From: Polynucleobacter sp. AM-26B4
Lineage (GTDB): Bacteria > Pseudomonadota > Gammaproteobacteria > Burkholderiales > Burkholderiaceae
Reading direction: 5' to 3'
Assembly: GCF_018882285.1 (NCBI RefSeq)
Contig: NZ_JACVOT010000001.1
Span: 1,185,916-1,249,915, forward strand
DNA length: 64,000 nt
In this document: one piece after another, positions 1 through 8,967 of the stretch
Position numbering within the stretch: the first letter of the stretch is position 1
How the letters are laid out: each line of letters begins with the position of its first letter
Made by a program: the position numbers and the translations under genes
Notes under the pieces: generated by a model
The model's database searches: none
Seen by the model: only the letters and a program-made list of their open reading frames with translations
Told to the model about the DNA's origin: nothing

Positions 1-595
1 TCATCAAGTAAAAAATAAAGGCAGCTTTATTGGTCCAGCAAGCCACCCAGCTTGAGAAGAGTGCTTGAGCCACTGACATTTTTTCCCAAGCAACCAAGAT
101 GGGCGCAAACCACATCACCATGGCCACTGGCAAATAAAGTAAAAGACCAATGGTGAGACCTGTGTACAAACCTTGAACGTCTCTGATGGTCGGTTCTTTC
201 TGTTGCGTTAGTAGAGTGACCAATTGCTTGAAATCAATGAAAGCACTGGCAATCAAACTCAAAATCAAAATGGCGAAGGCATAGACTGTGCCCAACACCA
301 ATAAATTCTTTTTGGTGATCGAATCGGTTCCTCTGAAGCCGGCGAGATAGACGGTGGGCATCACTCTCTCACCACGAATCACCATTTGACAGGCTGTCAT
401 GAAGCCAACGGTGAGGGCTGGGGTTAAAAGCAATACGGCAAAAACTCCGAACACAGGAATCAGAATCGCGAACTGAGCAATAAAGACATATAGAAATACC
501 AGCATCAGAAATGCCAATGGATTTTTCTTAAAAAGCCAGAAGCCTTGTCTTACCCAAACGTAACCGTCGCCGGATGGTGCTTTATTTAGTTGCAT
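1..595 (-). CDS. BPSS1780-family membrane protein (partial, C-terminus outside window)
   Basis: The reverse strand is open from an ATG at 595 to the window edge, giving about 198 residues starting MQLNKAPSGDGYVWVRQGFW. It shows at least four hydrophobic stretches (about residues 25-55, 95-115, 140-165 and a last one at the edge) separated by short polar loops, so it is an inner-membrane protein. The N-terminal GYVWVRQGFWLFKKNP segment is what I recognise from the BPSS1780 family of Burkholderiales, whose function is not known. Its start overlaps the end of thrB by 14 nt, so it is probably the last gene of the DUF2782-thrB operon. Confidence 0.75.
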   Translation of the reverse strand, partial: MQLNKAPSGDGYVWVRQGFWLFKKNPLAFLMLVFLYVFIAQFAILIPVFGVFAVLLLTPALTVGFMTACQMVIRGERVMPTVYLAGFRGTDSITKKNLLVLGTVYAFAILILSLIASAFIDFKQLVTLLTQQKEPTIRDVQGLYTGLTIGLLLYLPVAMVMWFAPILVAWEKMSVAQALFSSWVACWTNKAAFIFYLM

Positions 596-1589
596 ATTTA
601 ACAGAGTTTTTTGGAAGGTTAGAGCTTACCTCACGGCGTGAGATCAGAATTCTCTCAAAATGAGTAGGGTCATGTGGGGTCAGCATTTTTGCCTCTCGAG
701 GAAGGTGATAGTCCCAAAGGCGAGACACCCAAAAACGCAGAGCGGCTGCTCGCAACATCATGTTCCAAGAATTGATTTCGGCTGGCTCAAAAGATCGAAC
801 AGCCTGATACTTTTCAATCATGCCGGCGTATCTTGCTGGATCAATTTGACCAGTCGCCAATTCAATGCACCAGTCATTGATGGTGACCGCCAAATCAAAC
901 AACCATTTATCGTTACCAGCAAAATAAAAGTCAAAAAATCCACCGAGTTCATCTTGACCAGATGTGTTGTCAAACAACACATTGTCTCTGAACAAATCAC
1001 AATGACTTGGTCCAGAAGGCAGTGATTGGTATTCAGCACTATGGAAGAAATTGATTTGTGCGGCAAGCTCTGACTGAATCAGTTGATCTTGAGCAGGATT
1101 CAGGTGAGGGATGACCAATGGCACAGTGCTTTTCCACCAATCAATGCTGCGCAGGTTGGCTTGTGACAACTGAAAGTCTTTGCCCGCCAAATGCATTTTG
1201 GCCAAGGCCTCACCCACTAATTCGCAATGGCGCACTGAAGGATTTAAAAATGATTTCCCAGAAAGCTTTGAGACGATGGTGGCAGGTTTGCCATTTAAGT
1301 CGCCAACGATCTGATGAGCATTGTTTCTAATGGGAGCTGGAACCTTGATGCCTTTTTTCGACAAATGCTCCATTAACTCTAAATAGTAGGGCAATTGCTC
1401 TTTTGACAAACGTTCGAACAAAGTCAAAACGAATTCATGTTGAGCGCCACTCGATTGCGTGGTCAGGAAGAAATTAGAATTCTCGATACCACTGCTAATA
1501 CCTTTTAGCTCTGAAGCAACACCTACTTGGTAGTTCTTTTGTAACCAAGCATTGACTTCATCGAGAGTGACTGATGTGAAGACCGCCAT
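582..1589 (-). CDS. thrB: Homoserine kinase
   Basis: This 335-residue protein phosphorylates homoserine in threonine synthesis. It belongs to the aminoglycoside-phosphotransferase-like kinase fold (the Pseudomonas/Burkholderia type), not the GHMP type of E. coli ThrB. The catalytic loop SHCDLFRDNVLFD (about residues 195-207) has the H-x-D-x5-N Brenner motif, and FFDFYFAGND followed by WLFDLA supplies the metal-binding Asp region. Full length for the family. It starts 5 nt after the DUF2782 gene and overlaps the next membrane protein gene, so the three are likely cotranscribed. No threonine leader is visible upstream. Confidence 0.9.
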   Translation of the reverse strand: MAVFTSVTLDEVNAWLQKNYQVGVASELKGISSGIENSNFFLTTQSSGAQHEFVLTLFERLSKEQLPYYLELMEHLSKKGIKVPAPIRNNAHQIVGDLNGKPATIVSKLSGKSFLNPSVRHCELVGEALAKMHLAGKDFQLSQANLRSIDWWKSTVPLVIPHLNPAQDQLIQSELAAQINFFHSAEYQSLPSGPSHCDLFRDNVLFDNTSGQDELGGFFDFYFAGNDKWLFDLAVTINDWCIELATGQIDPARYAGMIEKYQAVRSFEPAEINSWNMMLRAAALRFWVSRLWDYHLPREAKMLTPHDPTHFERILISRREVSSNLPKNSVKYATK

Positions 1590-1594
1590 GACTA

Positions 1595-1981
1595 TTAAAA
1601 GGGCATTCGAATCGTTGGCACGCGATTCACGTTCTGATCTCTGATTTTGGGTGATGCTGCATCATCAGGTGTGCTCAGTTCGTAGCGAGTTCCAAAGGAG
1701 CTTTCAACAATAACTTCGGTTGCTTTGCCACCTTCTTTGTATTCCTTGATGCTGGTGCCATCTGCCTCTTGATGCTGAAAAGTAGGCTTTTTTTCAGCCG
1801 ATTTACCAGTTTCAGCATTATTTTTGATATTTGGGGCAATTGGCTGCTGATTGATTCTTTGCAGTTCTTCGGCACTCAAACCTTGCGAGCTCTGAGCCAT
1901 AAGTCCTTGAGATACAAGGATTAATGTTGTCATTAGGCCACCTAAAACAAGCTTAAAAGACGTGTTTTTTAGGGAGTTCAT
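1595..1981 (-). CDS. DUF2782 family exported protein
   Basis: A small protein of 128 residues with a signal peptide (MNSLKNTSFKLVLGG then a hydrophobic run, probable cleavage near GLMAQ) and a conserved C-terminal core containing ADGTSIKEYKEGGKATEV and YELS, typical of DUF2782 of beta- and gammaproteobacteria. The function is unknown. The gene lies back to back with polA and 5 nt before thrB, a common arrangement in Burkholderiales. The start is uncertain: an in-frame ATG at 2005 would add eight residues before the signal peptide; neither has a clear ribosome binding site, and I prefer 1981 because it gives a normal signal peptide. Confidence 0.75.
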   Translation of the reverse strand: MNSLKNTSFKLVLGGLMTTLILVSQGLMAQSSQGLSAEELQRINQQPIAPNIKNNAETGKSAEKKPTFQHQEADGTSIKEYKEGGKATEVIVESSFGTRYELSTPDDAASPKIRDQNVNRVPTIRMPF

Positions 1982-2027
1982 TTGAGAAAAAGTCGGTGTC
2001 ATCATGCATCAATTGTACGATTGTGGG

Positions 2028-4829
2028 ATGTCTACACATCGCCTTTTGCTAGTTGACGGTTCTAGCTACCTTTACCGTGCTTTTCATGCCATGCCAGATT
2101 TGCGCAATGCGCAAGGTTTTCCAACGGGCGCCATTCAAGGCATGGTCAATATGATGAGGCGTGCAAGAACAGAATTGGATGCCGATCACATCGCTTGTGT
2201 ATTCGATGCCAAAGGAAAAACATTCCGTGATGAGATGTACCCAGAATACAAAGCCAATCGTTCATCCATGCCAGAAGATTTGGCGATGCAAATTGAAGCA
2301 ATCCATCAAGTGGTGCGTGCCATGGGTTGGCCCGTATTAGTCGTACCAGGTATTGAGGCTGATGATGTGATTGGAACTTTGGCCAAGCAGGCCAAGGCAG
2401 CTGATTGGAATGTTCTTATTTCAACGGGCGATAAAGATTTGGCGCAATTGGTGGAGCCTGGCATTAGCTTGATCAACACCATGACAGAAGAGCGTTTAGA
2501 TAGCGCTGGTGTATTAAATAAATTTGGCGTTCCACCTGAAAGAATCGTTGATTACCTCTCCATCATGGGCGATAGCGTGGATAACGTTCCTGGTGTGCCT
2601 AAGGCCGGCCCGAAAACCGCTGTCAAATGGTTGAATGAGTTTGGCACCTTGGATGAGTTGATGAAACGATCTGCTGAGGTGAAGGGCGTGGTTGGAGAAA
2701 ATTTACGTGCCAGCCTCGATTGGTTACCCAAAGCCAGAGAATTAGTCACGGTCAAAATTGACTGTGATCTCAAAGAACATTTGATTGGTTTACATGACTT
2801 GCATGCTAAGTCAGAAGACAAAGAAACCCTCAGAGAATTGTTCACGCAGTTTGGATTTAAATCTTTGCTCAGAGACTTGGATCGTGGATCTAACTCAGGT
2901 TCATCAACTACCCAAGCAGCAACTCAAACAGCAACAGAGGTAAAAACAGAAGCAAAAACAACTGATGTAAAAGAAATCTCAGCTGGTGATCTACTGGGCT
3001 TTGTCGCTGAACTGCCGACTGAAAAAATCGAGCGTCATTATTCATGTGTGACTACTGATGCTGAGCTCGAGGTTTGGTTAAAGAAAATTAATTCAGCTGT
3101 ATTGACATGTGTTGATACAGAAACAACCGGTTTGGATGCTCTCAGAGTTGATCTCGTGGGTATTTCATTGGCTGTTTCACCTGGGGAAGCTTGTTACATT
3201 CCTTTGGCTCACACGACCAATGAAGATCAATTGGACAAACAATCAGTGCTGGAAAAACTCAAGCCGTGGCTAGAGAGTGATGAGCATGCCAAGCTTGGCC
3301 AAAATTTAAAATATGACATTCATATTTTTGATGGTTGTGGCATAAGACTTCGTGGCATCCAGCACGACACACTCTTGCAGTCCTATGTTTTAGAGTCGCA
3401 CAGAAGTCATGACATGGACAGCTTGGCGATGCGCCACTTGGGTGAGAAAACCATTGCTTATGAAGATGTTTGTGGCAAAGGTGTTCATCAAATCACTTTT
3501 GATCAAGTCAATCTTGAAACTGCGACGCAATATGCGGCTGAAGATGCTGACATCACTTTAAGACTTCATCGCGCGATGTATCCAGCCATTGAGGCCGATG
3601 AAAAGTTATTGCATATTTATCGCGAGATTGAAATGCCCGCCATGCAAGCGCTTGCTGTCATGGAGCGCAATGGTATTTTGATTGATAGTGCCAAGTTGGC
3701 TGCTCAAGGGCAAATCGTTGGACAACGTTTACTTGAATTAGAAAAACAAATTCATGAGCTGGCTGGTCAGCCTTTCAACATTCAGTCGCCCAAGCAGATT
3801 GCTGAAATATTGTTTGGCAAGCTTGAATTACCGGTTGTTAAGAAAACACCTTCTGGTGCGCCGTCCACCGATGAAGAGGTGTTGCAAAAGTTGGCAGAAA
3901 ACTATCCCTTGCCAGCCAGAATCTTGGACTACAGAAGCTTGGCCAAGTTGCAATCAACATATATTGAAAAATTGCCAAGAATGGTCAACCCTAAAACAGG
4001 CAGGGTTCATACAAACTACTCTCAGGCAGTGGCTGTGACTGGGCGCTTGGCTTCAAGTGAGCCAAATTTGCAAAATATTCCAGTAAGAACAGAAGAAGGC
4101 AGAAAGATTCGGGAAGCCTTTATTGCTAAACCTGGATCAGTCATGGTTTCGGCAGACTACTCTCAGATTGAGTTACGCATCATGGCTCACATTGCTGAAG
4201 ATGAGAGTTTGCTAAAAGCTTTTGCAGCAGGTGAAGATATTCATAAAGCCACGGCCGCTGAAATGTTCCATGTGGCACTTGATCAAGTGAGTTCAGAGCA
4301 AAGACGTTATGCAAAGGTGATTAATTTTGGTTTGATCTATGGCATGAGCGCTTTTGGTTTAGCAGGCAATTTGGGCATCGAACGTTCTGCCGCTCAGCAA
4401 TACATTGATACTTATTTTGCAAGGTATCCAGGTGTGGCCGATTACATGGCAAGCACCAGGGTGCGCGCCAAAGAAATGGGGTATGTGGAAACTGTTTTTG
4501 GGCGTCGTTTGTGGTTGCCTGAAATCAGAAGTGCCAATGGTATGCGTCGTCAGGGTGCTGAAAGGGCCGCGATCAATGCTCCAATGCAAGGAACGGCTGC
4601 GGATTTGATTAAATTGGCAATGATTGCTGTTCAGGATTGGATAGAGCAAAATCACATGCAAACATGTATGCTTTTGCAAGTTCATGACGAATTGGTGCTT
4701 GAGGTGCCTGAGTCTGAGCTTGAATTAGTGAAAGAAAATTTACCAAAACTGATGACGGGTGTTGCATCTTTAAAAGTGCCGTTATTGGTGGAAGTTGGAA
4801 TTGGTTCTAATTGGGAAGAAGCCCATTAA
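2028..4829 (+). CDS. polA: DNA polymerase I
   Basis: A 933-residue DNA polymerase I for Okazaki fragment processing and repair. The order is 5'-3' exonuclease (1 to about 290, with LLLVDGSSYLYRAFHAMP), a Thr/Gln/Ala-rich linker near 295-320, 3'-5' exonuclease, and polymerase (from about 520). Proofreading looks active: DTETTGLD near residue 363, GQNLKYDIHIF and YAAEDADITLRLH carry the ExoI, II and III acidic residues. Polymerase motif A is SADYSQIELR (near 710), motif B RRYAKVINFGLIYG (near 758) and motif C QVHDELVLE (near 886). An upstream in-frame ATG at 2004 would add eight residues; 2028 matches the usual family start. Confidence 0.96.
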   Translation: MSTHRLLLVDGSSYLYRAFHAMPDLRNAQGFPTGAIQGMVNMMRRARTELDADHIACVFDAKGKTFRDEMYPEYKANRSSMPEDLAMQIEAIHQVVRAMGWPVLVVPGIEADDVIGTLAKQAKAADWNVLISTGDKDLAQLVEPGISLINTMTEERLDSAGVLNKFGVPPERIVDYLSIMGDSVDNVPGVPKAGPKTAVKWLNEFGTLDELMKRSAEVKGVVGENLRASLDWLPKARELVTVKIDCDLKEHLIGLHDLHAKSEDKETLRELFTQFGFKSLLRDLDRGSNSGSSTTQAATQTATEVKTEAKTTDVKEISAGDLLGFVAELPTEKIERHYSCVTTDAELEVWLKKINSAVLTCVDTETTGLDALRVDLVGISLAVSPGEACYIPLAHTTNEDQLDKQSVLEKLKPWLESDEHAKLGQNLKYDIHIFDGCGIRLRGIQHDTLLQSYVLESHRSHDMDSLAMRHLGEKTIAYEDVCGKGVHQITFDQVNLETATQYAAEDADITLRLHRAMYPAIEADEKLLHIYREIEMPAMQALAVMERNGILIDSAKLAAQGQIVGQRLLELEKQIHELAGQPFNIQSPKQIAEILFGKLELPVVKKTPSGAPSTDEEVLQKLAENYPLPARILDYRSLAKLQSTYIEKLPRMVNPKTGRVHTNYSQAVAVTGRLASSEPNLQNIPVRTEEGRKIREAFIAKPGSVMVSADYSQIELRIMAHIAEDESLLKAFAAGEDIHKATAAEMFHVALDQVSSEQRRYAKVINFGLIYGMSAFGLAGNLGIERSAAQQYIDTYFARYPGVADYMASTRVRAKEMGYVETVFGRRLWLPEIRSANGMRRQGAERAAINAPMQGTAADLIKLAMIAVQDWIEQNHMQTCMLLQVHDELVLEVPESELELVKENLPKLMTGVASLKVPLLVEVGIGSNWEEAH

Positions 4830-4868
4830 GAAAACAATCATTACTAAAATAAGTAAGAGGAGAACGCT

Positions 4869-5774
4869 GTGGATAAGAATTTAATCAAAGAAGCAGAATC
4901 ACTATTGAATAGCACTGGCACTGATCGTCGTAGTTTTTTAAAGACCGGCGCTGTTGCAACTGTTGGTTTGGGATATGTTGCTGCTGCTGAACCAGTTTTA
5001 GCGCAGGCCATTAAAACAAACTTTGATGGCATTGACGGACAAGAAGTGACGTTTACTTCTAATGGAGTCGATGTTCCAGCATATGTAGCAAGACCAAAGA
5101 AGGCGCCTAAAAATGGTTTGCCTGTGGTTTTTGTGATCAGTGAAATTTTTGGCGTTCATGAATACATTGCTGATGTGGCAAGAAGATTTGCCAAGATGGG
5201 TTACTTAGCGATTGCTCCAGAGTTGTTTGTGAGAGCAGGAGATCCTAATACTCTGGGCACCATGGCTGAAATCTTGAAAGAGATTGTTGGTAAAACTTCA
5301 GATGAGCAAGTGATGGCTGATTTGCAAGCTGGCATTAATTGGGCTGGTAAAAATGGTGGTGATGTGAAGCGTATTGGCATCACTGGTTTTTGTTGGGGTG
5401 GCCGCATCACATGGTTAGCTTGTGCTCAAATTCCGCAAATACGTGCGGGTGTGGCTTGGTATGGACGCGTGATTGGAGATAAGACTCCTAACAATCCATT
5501 GCACCCAGTAGATCTTGCTGCTCAAATGAAAGCACCTGTTCTTGGCTTGTATGGTGGTGCAGACACTGGCATTTCTTTAGAGAGCGTTGATCAAATGAAG
5601 CAGGCTTTGGCGGCAGCCAAAACCAATAAAGCTGCACAAGCATCTCGTTTTGAAATTTATCCAGATGCGCCGCATGCTTTCCACGCTGATTACCGAGCTA
5701 CTTATCGTGAAGGCCCAGCAAAAGATGGTTGGGACAAGGCCTTGGCTTGGTTTAAGCAACAAGGGGTTGTATGA
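4869..5774 (+). CDS. Dienelactone hydrolase family protein, Tat-exported
   Basis: A 301-residue alpha/beta hydrolase of the dienelactone hydrolase family. Residues 19-45 contain a Tat signal (DRRSFLKTGAVATVGLG, cleavage near LAQA), so it probably acts in the periplasm. The catalytic triad is visible: nucleophile Cys in GITGFCWGGR (about 171-180), Asp in GLYGGADTG and His in DAPHAFHADYR. The natural substrate cannot be told from sequence; an aromatic catabolic role is not supported by neighbours. The start is a GTG at 4869 preceded by AAGAGGAG. It overlaps the ZIP transporter gene by 4 nt (ATGA), so the two are coupled. Confidence 0.88.
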   Translation: MDKNLIKEAESLLNSTGTDRRSFLKTGAVATVGLGYVAAAEPVLAQAIKTNFDGIDGQEVTFTSNGVDVPAYVARPKKAPKNGLPVVFVISEIFGVHEYIADVARRFAKMGYLAIAPELFVRAGDPNTLGTMAEILKEIVGKTSDEQVMADLQAGINWAGKNGGDVKRIGITGFCWGGRITWLACAQIPQIRAGVAWYGRVIGDKTPNNPLHPVDLAAQMKAPVLGLYGGADTGISLESVDQMKQALAAAKTNKAAQASRFEIYPDAPHAFHADYRATYREGPAKDGWDKALAWFKQQGVV

Positions 5775-6559
5775 CATTGTTTTGGATCATCCTGGCCACC
5801 ACGGTGGCTGGGGTTTTGAGTATTGCTGCTGCAGCCAGCTTGTCTTTGACTGTTCTATCAAGAATGGTCAACAAGATGGTGAGTCTATCGGTCGGCGTTT
5901 TACTGGCGACCGCTTTATTACATTCTTTGCCAGAAGCTTTTACGACGCCTGGTGCTGATATTTCTTCTTTGTTTATTGCGCTTCTCGCAGGATTGCTGGG
6001 TTTCTTTATTCTGGAGAAAGCTGCGCTTTTAAGACACAGTCACCATCACGAGCACGATGGTCATGGTCATCATCACGGCCATGATGCAGAGTCTGCTGGT
6101 AAGAGTGGTTGGGTGATTTTGTTGGGCGATGGCCTGCACAATTTTGCCGATGGTATTTTGATTGCTGCCGCGTTTTTAGTAGATCCACAAATTGGTGTTT
6201 TGACTGCTGTTGCGATTGCTTTGCATGAAATACCGCAAGAGGTGGGCGATTTCATTATTTTGCTGAATGCAGGTTTTAGCAAAGCAAAAGCTTTGCTCTA
6301 CAACTTCATTTCTAGCATGATGGCTGTGATTGGTGGGGTGCTTGGATATTTCTTTTTAGACAGTGCACAAGCCCTGATCCCATATGTGATCGTCTTAGCG
6401 TCTAGTAGTTTTATTTACATCGCTGTGAGCGATTTGATGCCACAGATGCACAGACGACCAAAGCTCAAAGAATCACTTGAGCAAATCTTATTGATTGTTC
6501 TTGGCGTTATTTTGGTTTTGTTTATTTCAGAGCTCAGCCATTTAGGCCACAGTCATTAA
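5771..6559 (+). CDS. ZIP family metal transporter
   Basis: A 262-residue inner-membrane ZIP transporter for divalent metals, probably zinc or iron uptake. It has about eight hydrophobic segments. A cytoplasmic His-rich loop (about residues 87-107, HSHHHEHDGHGHHHGHD) follows the third helix. The two metal-site helices are clear: DGLHNFADGILIAAAF in TM4 and ALHEIPQEVGDF in TM5, with the conserved His, Asn, Asp and Glu. Translation is coupled to the upstream hydrolase through an ATGA overlap. The pairing with a hydrolase is unexplained. Metal specificity cannot be called. Confidence 0.9.
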   Translation: MTLFWIILATTVAGVLSIAAAASLSLTVLSRMVNKMVSLSVGVLLATALLHSLPEAFTTPGADISSLFIALLAGLLGFFILEKAALLRHSHHHEHDGHGHHHGHDAESAGKSGWVILLGDGLHNFADGILIAAAFLVDPQIGVLTAVAIALHEIPQEVGDFIILLNAGFSKAKALLYNFISSMMAVIGGVLGYFFLDSAQALIPYVIVLASSSFIYIAVSDLMPQMHRRPKLKESLEQILLIVLGVILVLFISELSHLGHSH

Positions 6560-6597
6560 GACTATTGAGTCACTACTGAGCTAAACACTTAATCGAT

Positions 6598-7449
6598 TTA
6601 CTTCTCAATAGGGCGAGCAGGATCTGCACACCACTCGCTCCAGCTGCCTGGGTAAATCATTGATGATTTCAAGCCAGCTAATTCCATCGCAAACATGTTG
6701 TGACAAGCCGTGATGCCTGAACCGCATTGGTGAATGATGGATTCACTTGGGGTGTCACCAAGTACATCTTTGAACTCTTTTACCAAGACATCAGCCGATT
6801 TAAATTGGCCATTGGCATCCAAGTTATTTTTGAAGAAACGATTGATTGCGCCAGGTATGTGACCACCCACAGGGTCCAGCGTTTCATTCTCGCCACGAAA
6901 GCGATCGGCTGAACGCGCATCCAGAACCACGAATTTTTTACTGGATAAATTATTAAGAATGTCTGAGGCTAACAGCGCATCCTTGTAAGCAGCTGCTTGA
7001 CTGGTGTTCGATGAAGCAGAGGTATTAGGTCTTTGGGTTTCTGTTTTTTCACTTGCAAAACCAGCAGCCAACCAAGAGGCATAGCCACCATTCAGTAATC
7101 GAACATTCTTGTGACCTGTGGCTCTTAACATCCACCACATTCTGACGGCGTACATGCAAGACTGATTATCATAAATGACGATGTTGCTATCTTTTGTGAT
7201 GCCAAGGCTGGCGCATGTTTTGAGCCACTGCTCAATCGTTGGTAAAGGATGTCGACCGTTCCGACCGTTTTTCGTAGAAGCCAAATCATGATCAACATCA
7301 ACGAAGATAGCAGATGGAATGTGTCCATCTAAATAAGATTCATAACCTGCTTTAGGGTTGACTAGATCGGATCGGCAATCAAACAATAAAAACGCTTTGC
7401 CTGATTCCAAGTCACTGTTTAATTCGGCAGCTTCTATCAATAGCATCAT
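6598..7449 (-). CDS. Thiosulfate/3-mercaptopyruvate sulfurtransferase
   Basis: A two-domain rhodanese of about 283 residues. The N-terminal inactive domain (LLFDCRSDL, DGHIPSAIFVDVD) is followed by the catalytic domain (VVLDARSADRFRGENE, GGHIPGAINRFF) with the active-site Cys in HQCGSGITACH. The CG-S-G-[VI]-T loop is the form seen in mercaptopyruvate sulfurtransferases (SseA type), while classical rhodaneses usually have CRKGVTA. Three tandem candidate starts occur (TTG 7452, ATG 7449, ATG 7446) behind AAGGA, so the exact start is open by one or two codons. It lies just downstream of the Rieske oxygenase gene and may share its transcript. Confidence 0.88.
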   Translation of the reverse strand: MMLLIEAAELNSDLESGKAFLLFDCRSDLVNPKAGYESYLDGHIPSAIFVDVDHDLASTKNGRNGRHPLPTIEQWLKTCASLGITKDSNIVIYDNQSCMYAVRMWWMLRATGHKNVRLLNGGYASWLAAGFASEKTETQRPNTSASSNTSQAAAYKDALLASDILNNLSSKKFVVLDARSADRFRGENETLDPVGGHIPGAINRFFKNNLDANGQFKSADVLVKEFKDVLGDTPSESIIHQCGSGITACHNMFAMELAGLKSSMIYPGSWSEWCADPARPIEK

Positions 7450-7470
7450 CAATCCTTTTTTATTACTTCT

Positions 7471-8571
7471 TTACTTGTAGGACATCGCTTTTCTGTACCA
7501 CTCGTGGAAGTGTTGCATGCCATCTTCCATCGGGCTTTGATATGGACCTACTTCGTTCACGCCGCGATCAAGAAGTGCTTTTCTACCTTGATCCATGCGT
7601 TCTGCAATTTCATCATCTTCAATGCATGTTTCCATGTAAGCAGCTCTTTCTGCTTCAATGAACTCTCGTTCAAACAGAGCAAGCTCTTCTGGGTAATAAA
7701 ACTCAACAATATTTCTGGTTTTATTCGGACCCATGGGTTGCAGCGTTGACACACACAAAACACCTGGGTACCACTCCACCATGATGTTCGGGTAGTAGGT
7801 TAACCAAATGGCACCATGTTTTGGCATTTTTTCTGGATGAGTTTTTAAAACGGCATCGTGCCAACGTTGATAGGTTGGTGAGCCTGCGTGCTTCAATTGA
7901 TTTTTAATACCAACTGTTTGTACGCTGTACCAATCTCCGAATTGCCAAGATAAATCTTCGCAAGAAACAAACTTGCCTAAGCCTGGATGGAATGGCTCGA
8001 CGTGATAGTCCTCAAGGTAAACCTCAATGAATGTTTTCCAGTTGTAATTACATTCATGAACTTCAACGTGATCCAACATGTATCCAGAAAAATCTAAATC
8101 TTTTGAGATTCCCATGTTCATCAAGTCTGCATGAACATCTCTTGGGCCCTCAAATAAGAGACCTTGCCAATTTTGCAAAGGACTCTTACCTAAGTTCAAG
8201 CAAGGCTGATCATCAAAATGCGGTGCACCCAATAAGGTTCCATCAGTTTTATAGGTCCAACGGTGTAATGGGCAAACAATGTTGTCTACATGTCCTCGTC
8301 CGTTGAGCATGATGGCTTGACGGTGGCGACACACATTTGAGAGTAGTTCAATGCCTTGATCGTTGCGGACCAAAACGCGACCTTCATTCTCGGCACTTAA
8401 AGTTTGATAGTCACCAATCTCTGGGACCATGAGCTCATGACCGACGTAACCAGGCCCCTGCTTAAAAAGCAGGTCAATTTCTCTTTGATACAGCTCTGCA
8501 TCAAAGTAAGCCGATACTGGCAGTTGTAGCTTGGACTGCGCAAGATGCTGCGCGCTAGCTAGATTAGTCAT
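7471..8571 (-). CDS. Aromatic ring-hydroxylating oxygenase alpha subunit (Rieske)
   Basis: A 366-residue Rieske non-heme iron oxygenase. The Rieske cluster ligands are in CRHRQ (about residue 85) and CPLHRW, spaced C-x-H-x17-C-x2-H. The mononuclear iron site is EDYHVEPFHPGL (D-x2-H-x4-H), with a later carboxylate not assigned. The overall form resembles choline/carnitine-monooxygenase-like and RHO alpha subunits. No reductase, ferredoxin or beta subunit lies beside it, so its electron donor must be elsewhere and the substrate is unknown. The ATG at 8571 with GGTGGGAAG upstream is preferred to a GTG at 8580. A promoter and a dyad lie in its leader. Confidence 0.87.
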   Translation of the reverse strand: MTNLASAQHLAQSKLQLPVSAYFDAELYQREIDLLFKQGPGYVGHELMVPEIGDYQTLSAENEGRVLVRNDQGIELLSNVCRHRQAIMLNGRGHVDNIVCPLHRWTYKTDGTLLGAPHFDDQPCLNLGKSPLQNWQGLLFEGPRDVHADLMNMGISKDLDFSGYMLDHVEVHECNYNWKTFIEVYLEDYHVEPFHPGLGKFVSCEDLSWQFGDWYSVQTVGIKNQLKHAGSPTYQRWHDAVLKTHPEKMPKHGAIWLTYYPNIMVEWYPGVLCVSTLQPMGPNKTRNIVEFYYPEELALFEREFIEAERAAYMETCIEDDEIAERMDQGRKALLDRGVNEVGPYQSPMEDGMQHFHEWYRKAMSYK

Positions 8572-8618
8572 TCTTCCCACCCCCGAAAAAAGTCAGCCGA
8601 AGCTAAGCGGAATAACCA

Positions 8619-8647
8619 ATCCAACCATCGACGGGTCGATATTGGAT
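8619..8647 (-). promoter_or_regulatory. Nested inverted repeat in the Rieske gene leader
   Basis: ATCCAA at 8619-8624 pairs with TTGGAT at 8642-8647, and inside it ATCGAC at 8627-8632 pairs with GTCGAT at 8635-8640, with a one-base asymmetry. It sits about 48 nt upstream of the oxygenase start and just downstream of a TATAAT on the same strand. It could be a repressor operator or a leader hairpin. The repeat is seen directly; the function is inferred. Confidence 0.5.
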
Positions 8648-8657
8648 AGGGAAAAAG

Positions 8658-8663
8658 ATTATA
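8658..8663 (-). promoter_or_regulatory. Candidate -10 box for the Rieske oxygenase gene
   Basis: A perfect TATAAT on the reverse strand lies about 90 nt before the oxygenase ATG, preceded by GGT. No good -35 hexamer is seen at 16-18 bp. It is the only strong -10 in the 145-bp gap between this gene and xseB. Confidence 0.4.
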
Positions 8664-8725
8664 ACCGTCCCTAAAGCCTTAAAATCGGTCAGTGAATTGT
8701 TTTTTATCAAATAAAAGGGATTTTT

Positions 8726-8959
8726 ATGCCTAAAAAGACTGGCGCTGAAGCTACTTCTGCTTCCCCCACTTCTTTGAGCCCTGATCTTCGTTATGAGGAT
8801 GCTGTTTCTGAGCTTGAAGGTTTGATCGCGACCATGGAGTCTGGCAAGTTAAGTCTTGAAGATACTTTGACTGCTTATAAGCGCGGCGCTGAACTATTGA
8901 AGCATTGCCAGCATGTTTTAGAGCAGGTTGAGCAACAAGTGAAGATGGTCCAAGGTTAA
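8726..8959 (+). CDS. xseB: Exodeoxyribonuclease VII small subunit
   Basis: A 77-residue protein with the XseB core RYEDAVSELEGLIATMESG followed by LSLEDTLTAYKRGAELLKHC. The small subunit assembles with XseA, which is not in this window, into exonuclease VII for single-strand DNA degradation. The first 18 residues (Lys, Thr and Ser rich) are a nonconserved extension. AAAAGGGA precedes the ATG. It is the first gene of an xseB-ispA-dxs run, the standard order in many proteobacteria, with 8 nt between it and ispA. Confidence 0.93.
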   Translation: MPKKTGAEATSASPTSLSPDLRYEDAVSELEGLIATMESGKLSLEDTLTAYKRGAELLKHCQHVLEQVEQQVKMVQG

Positions 8960-8967
8960 GGGATAGC

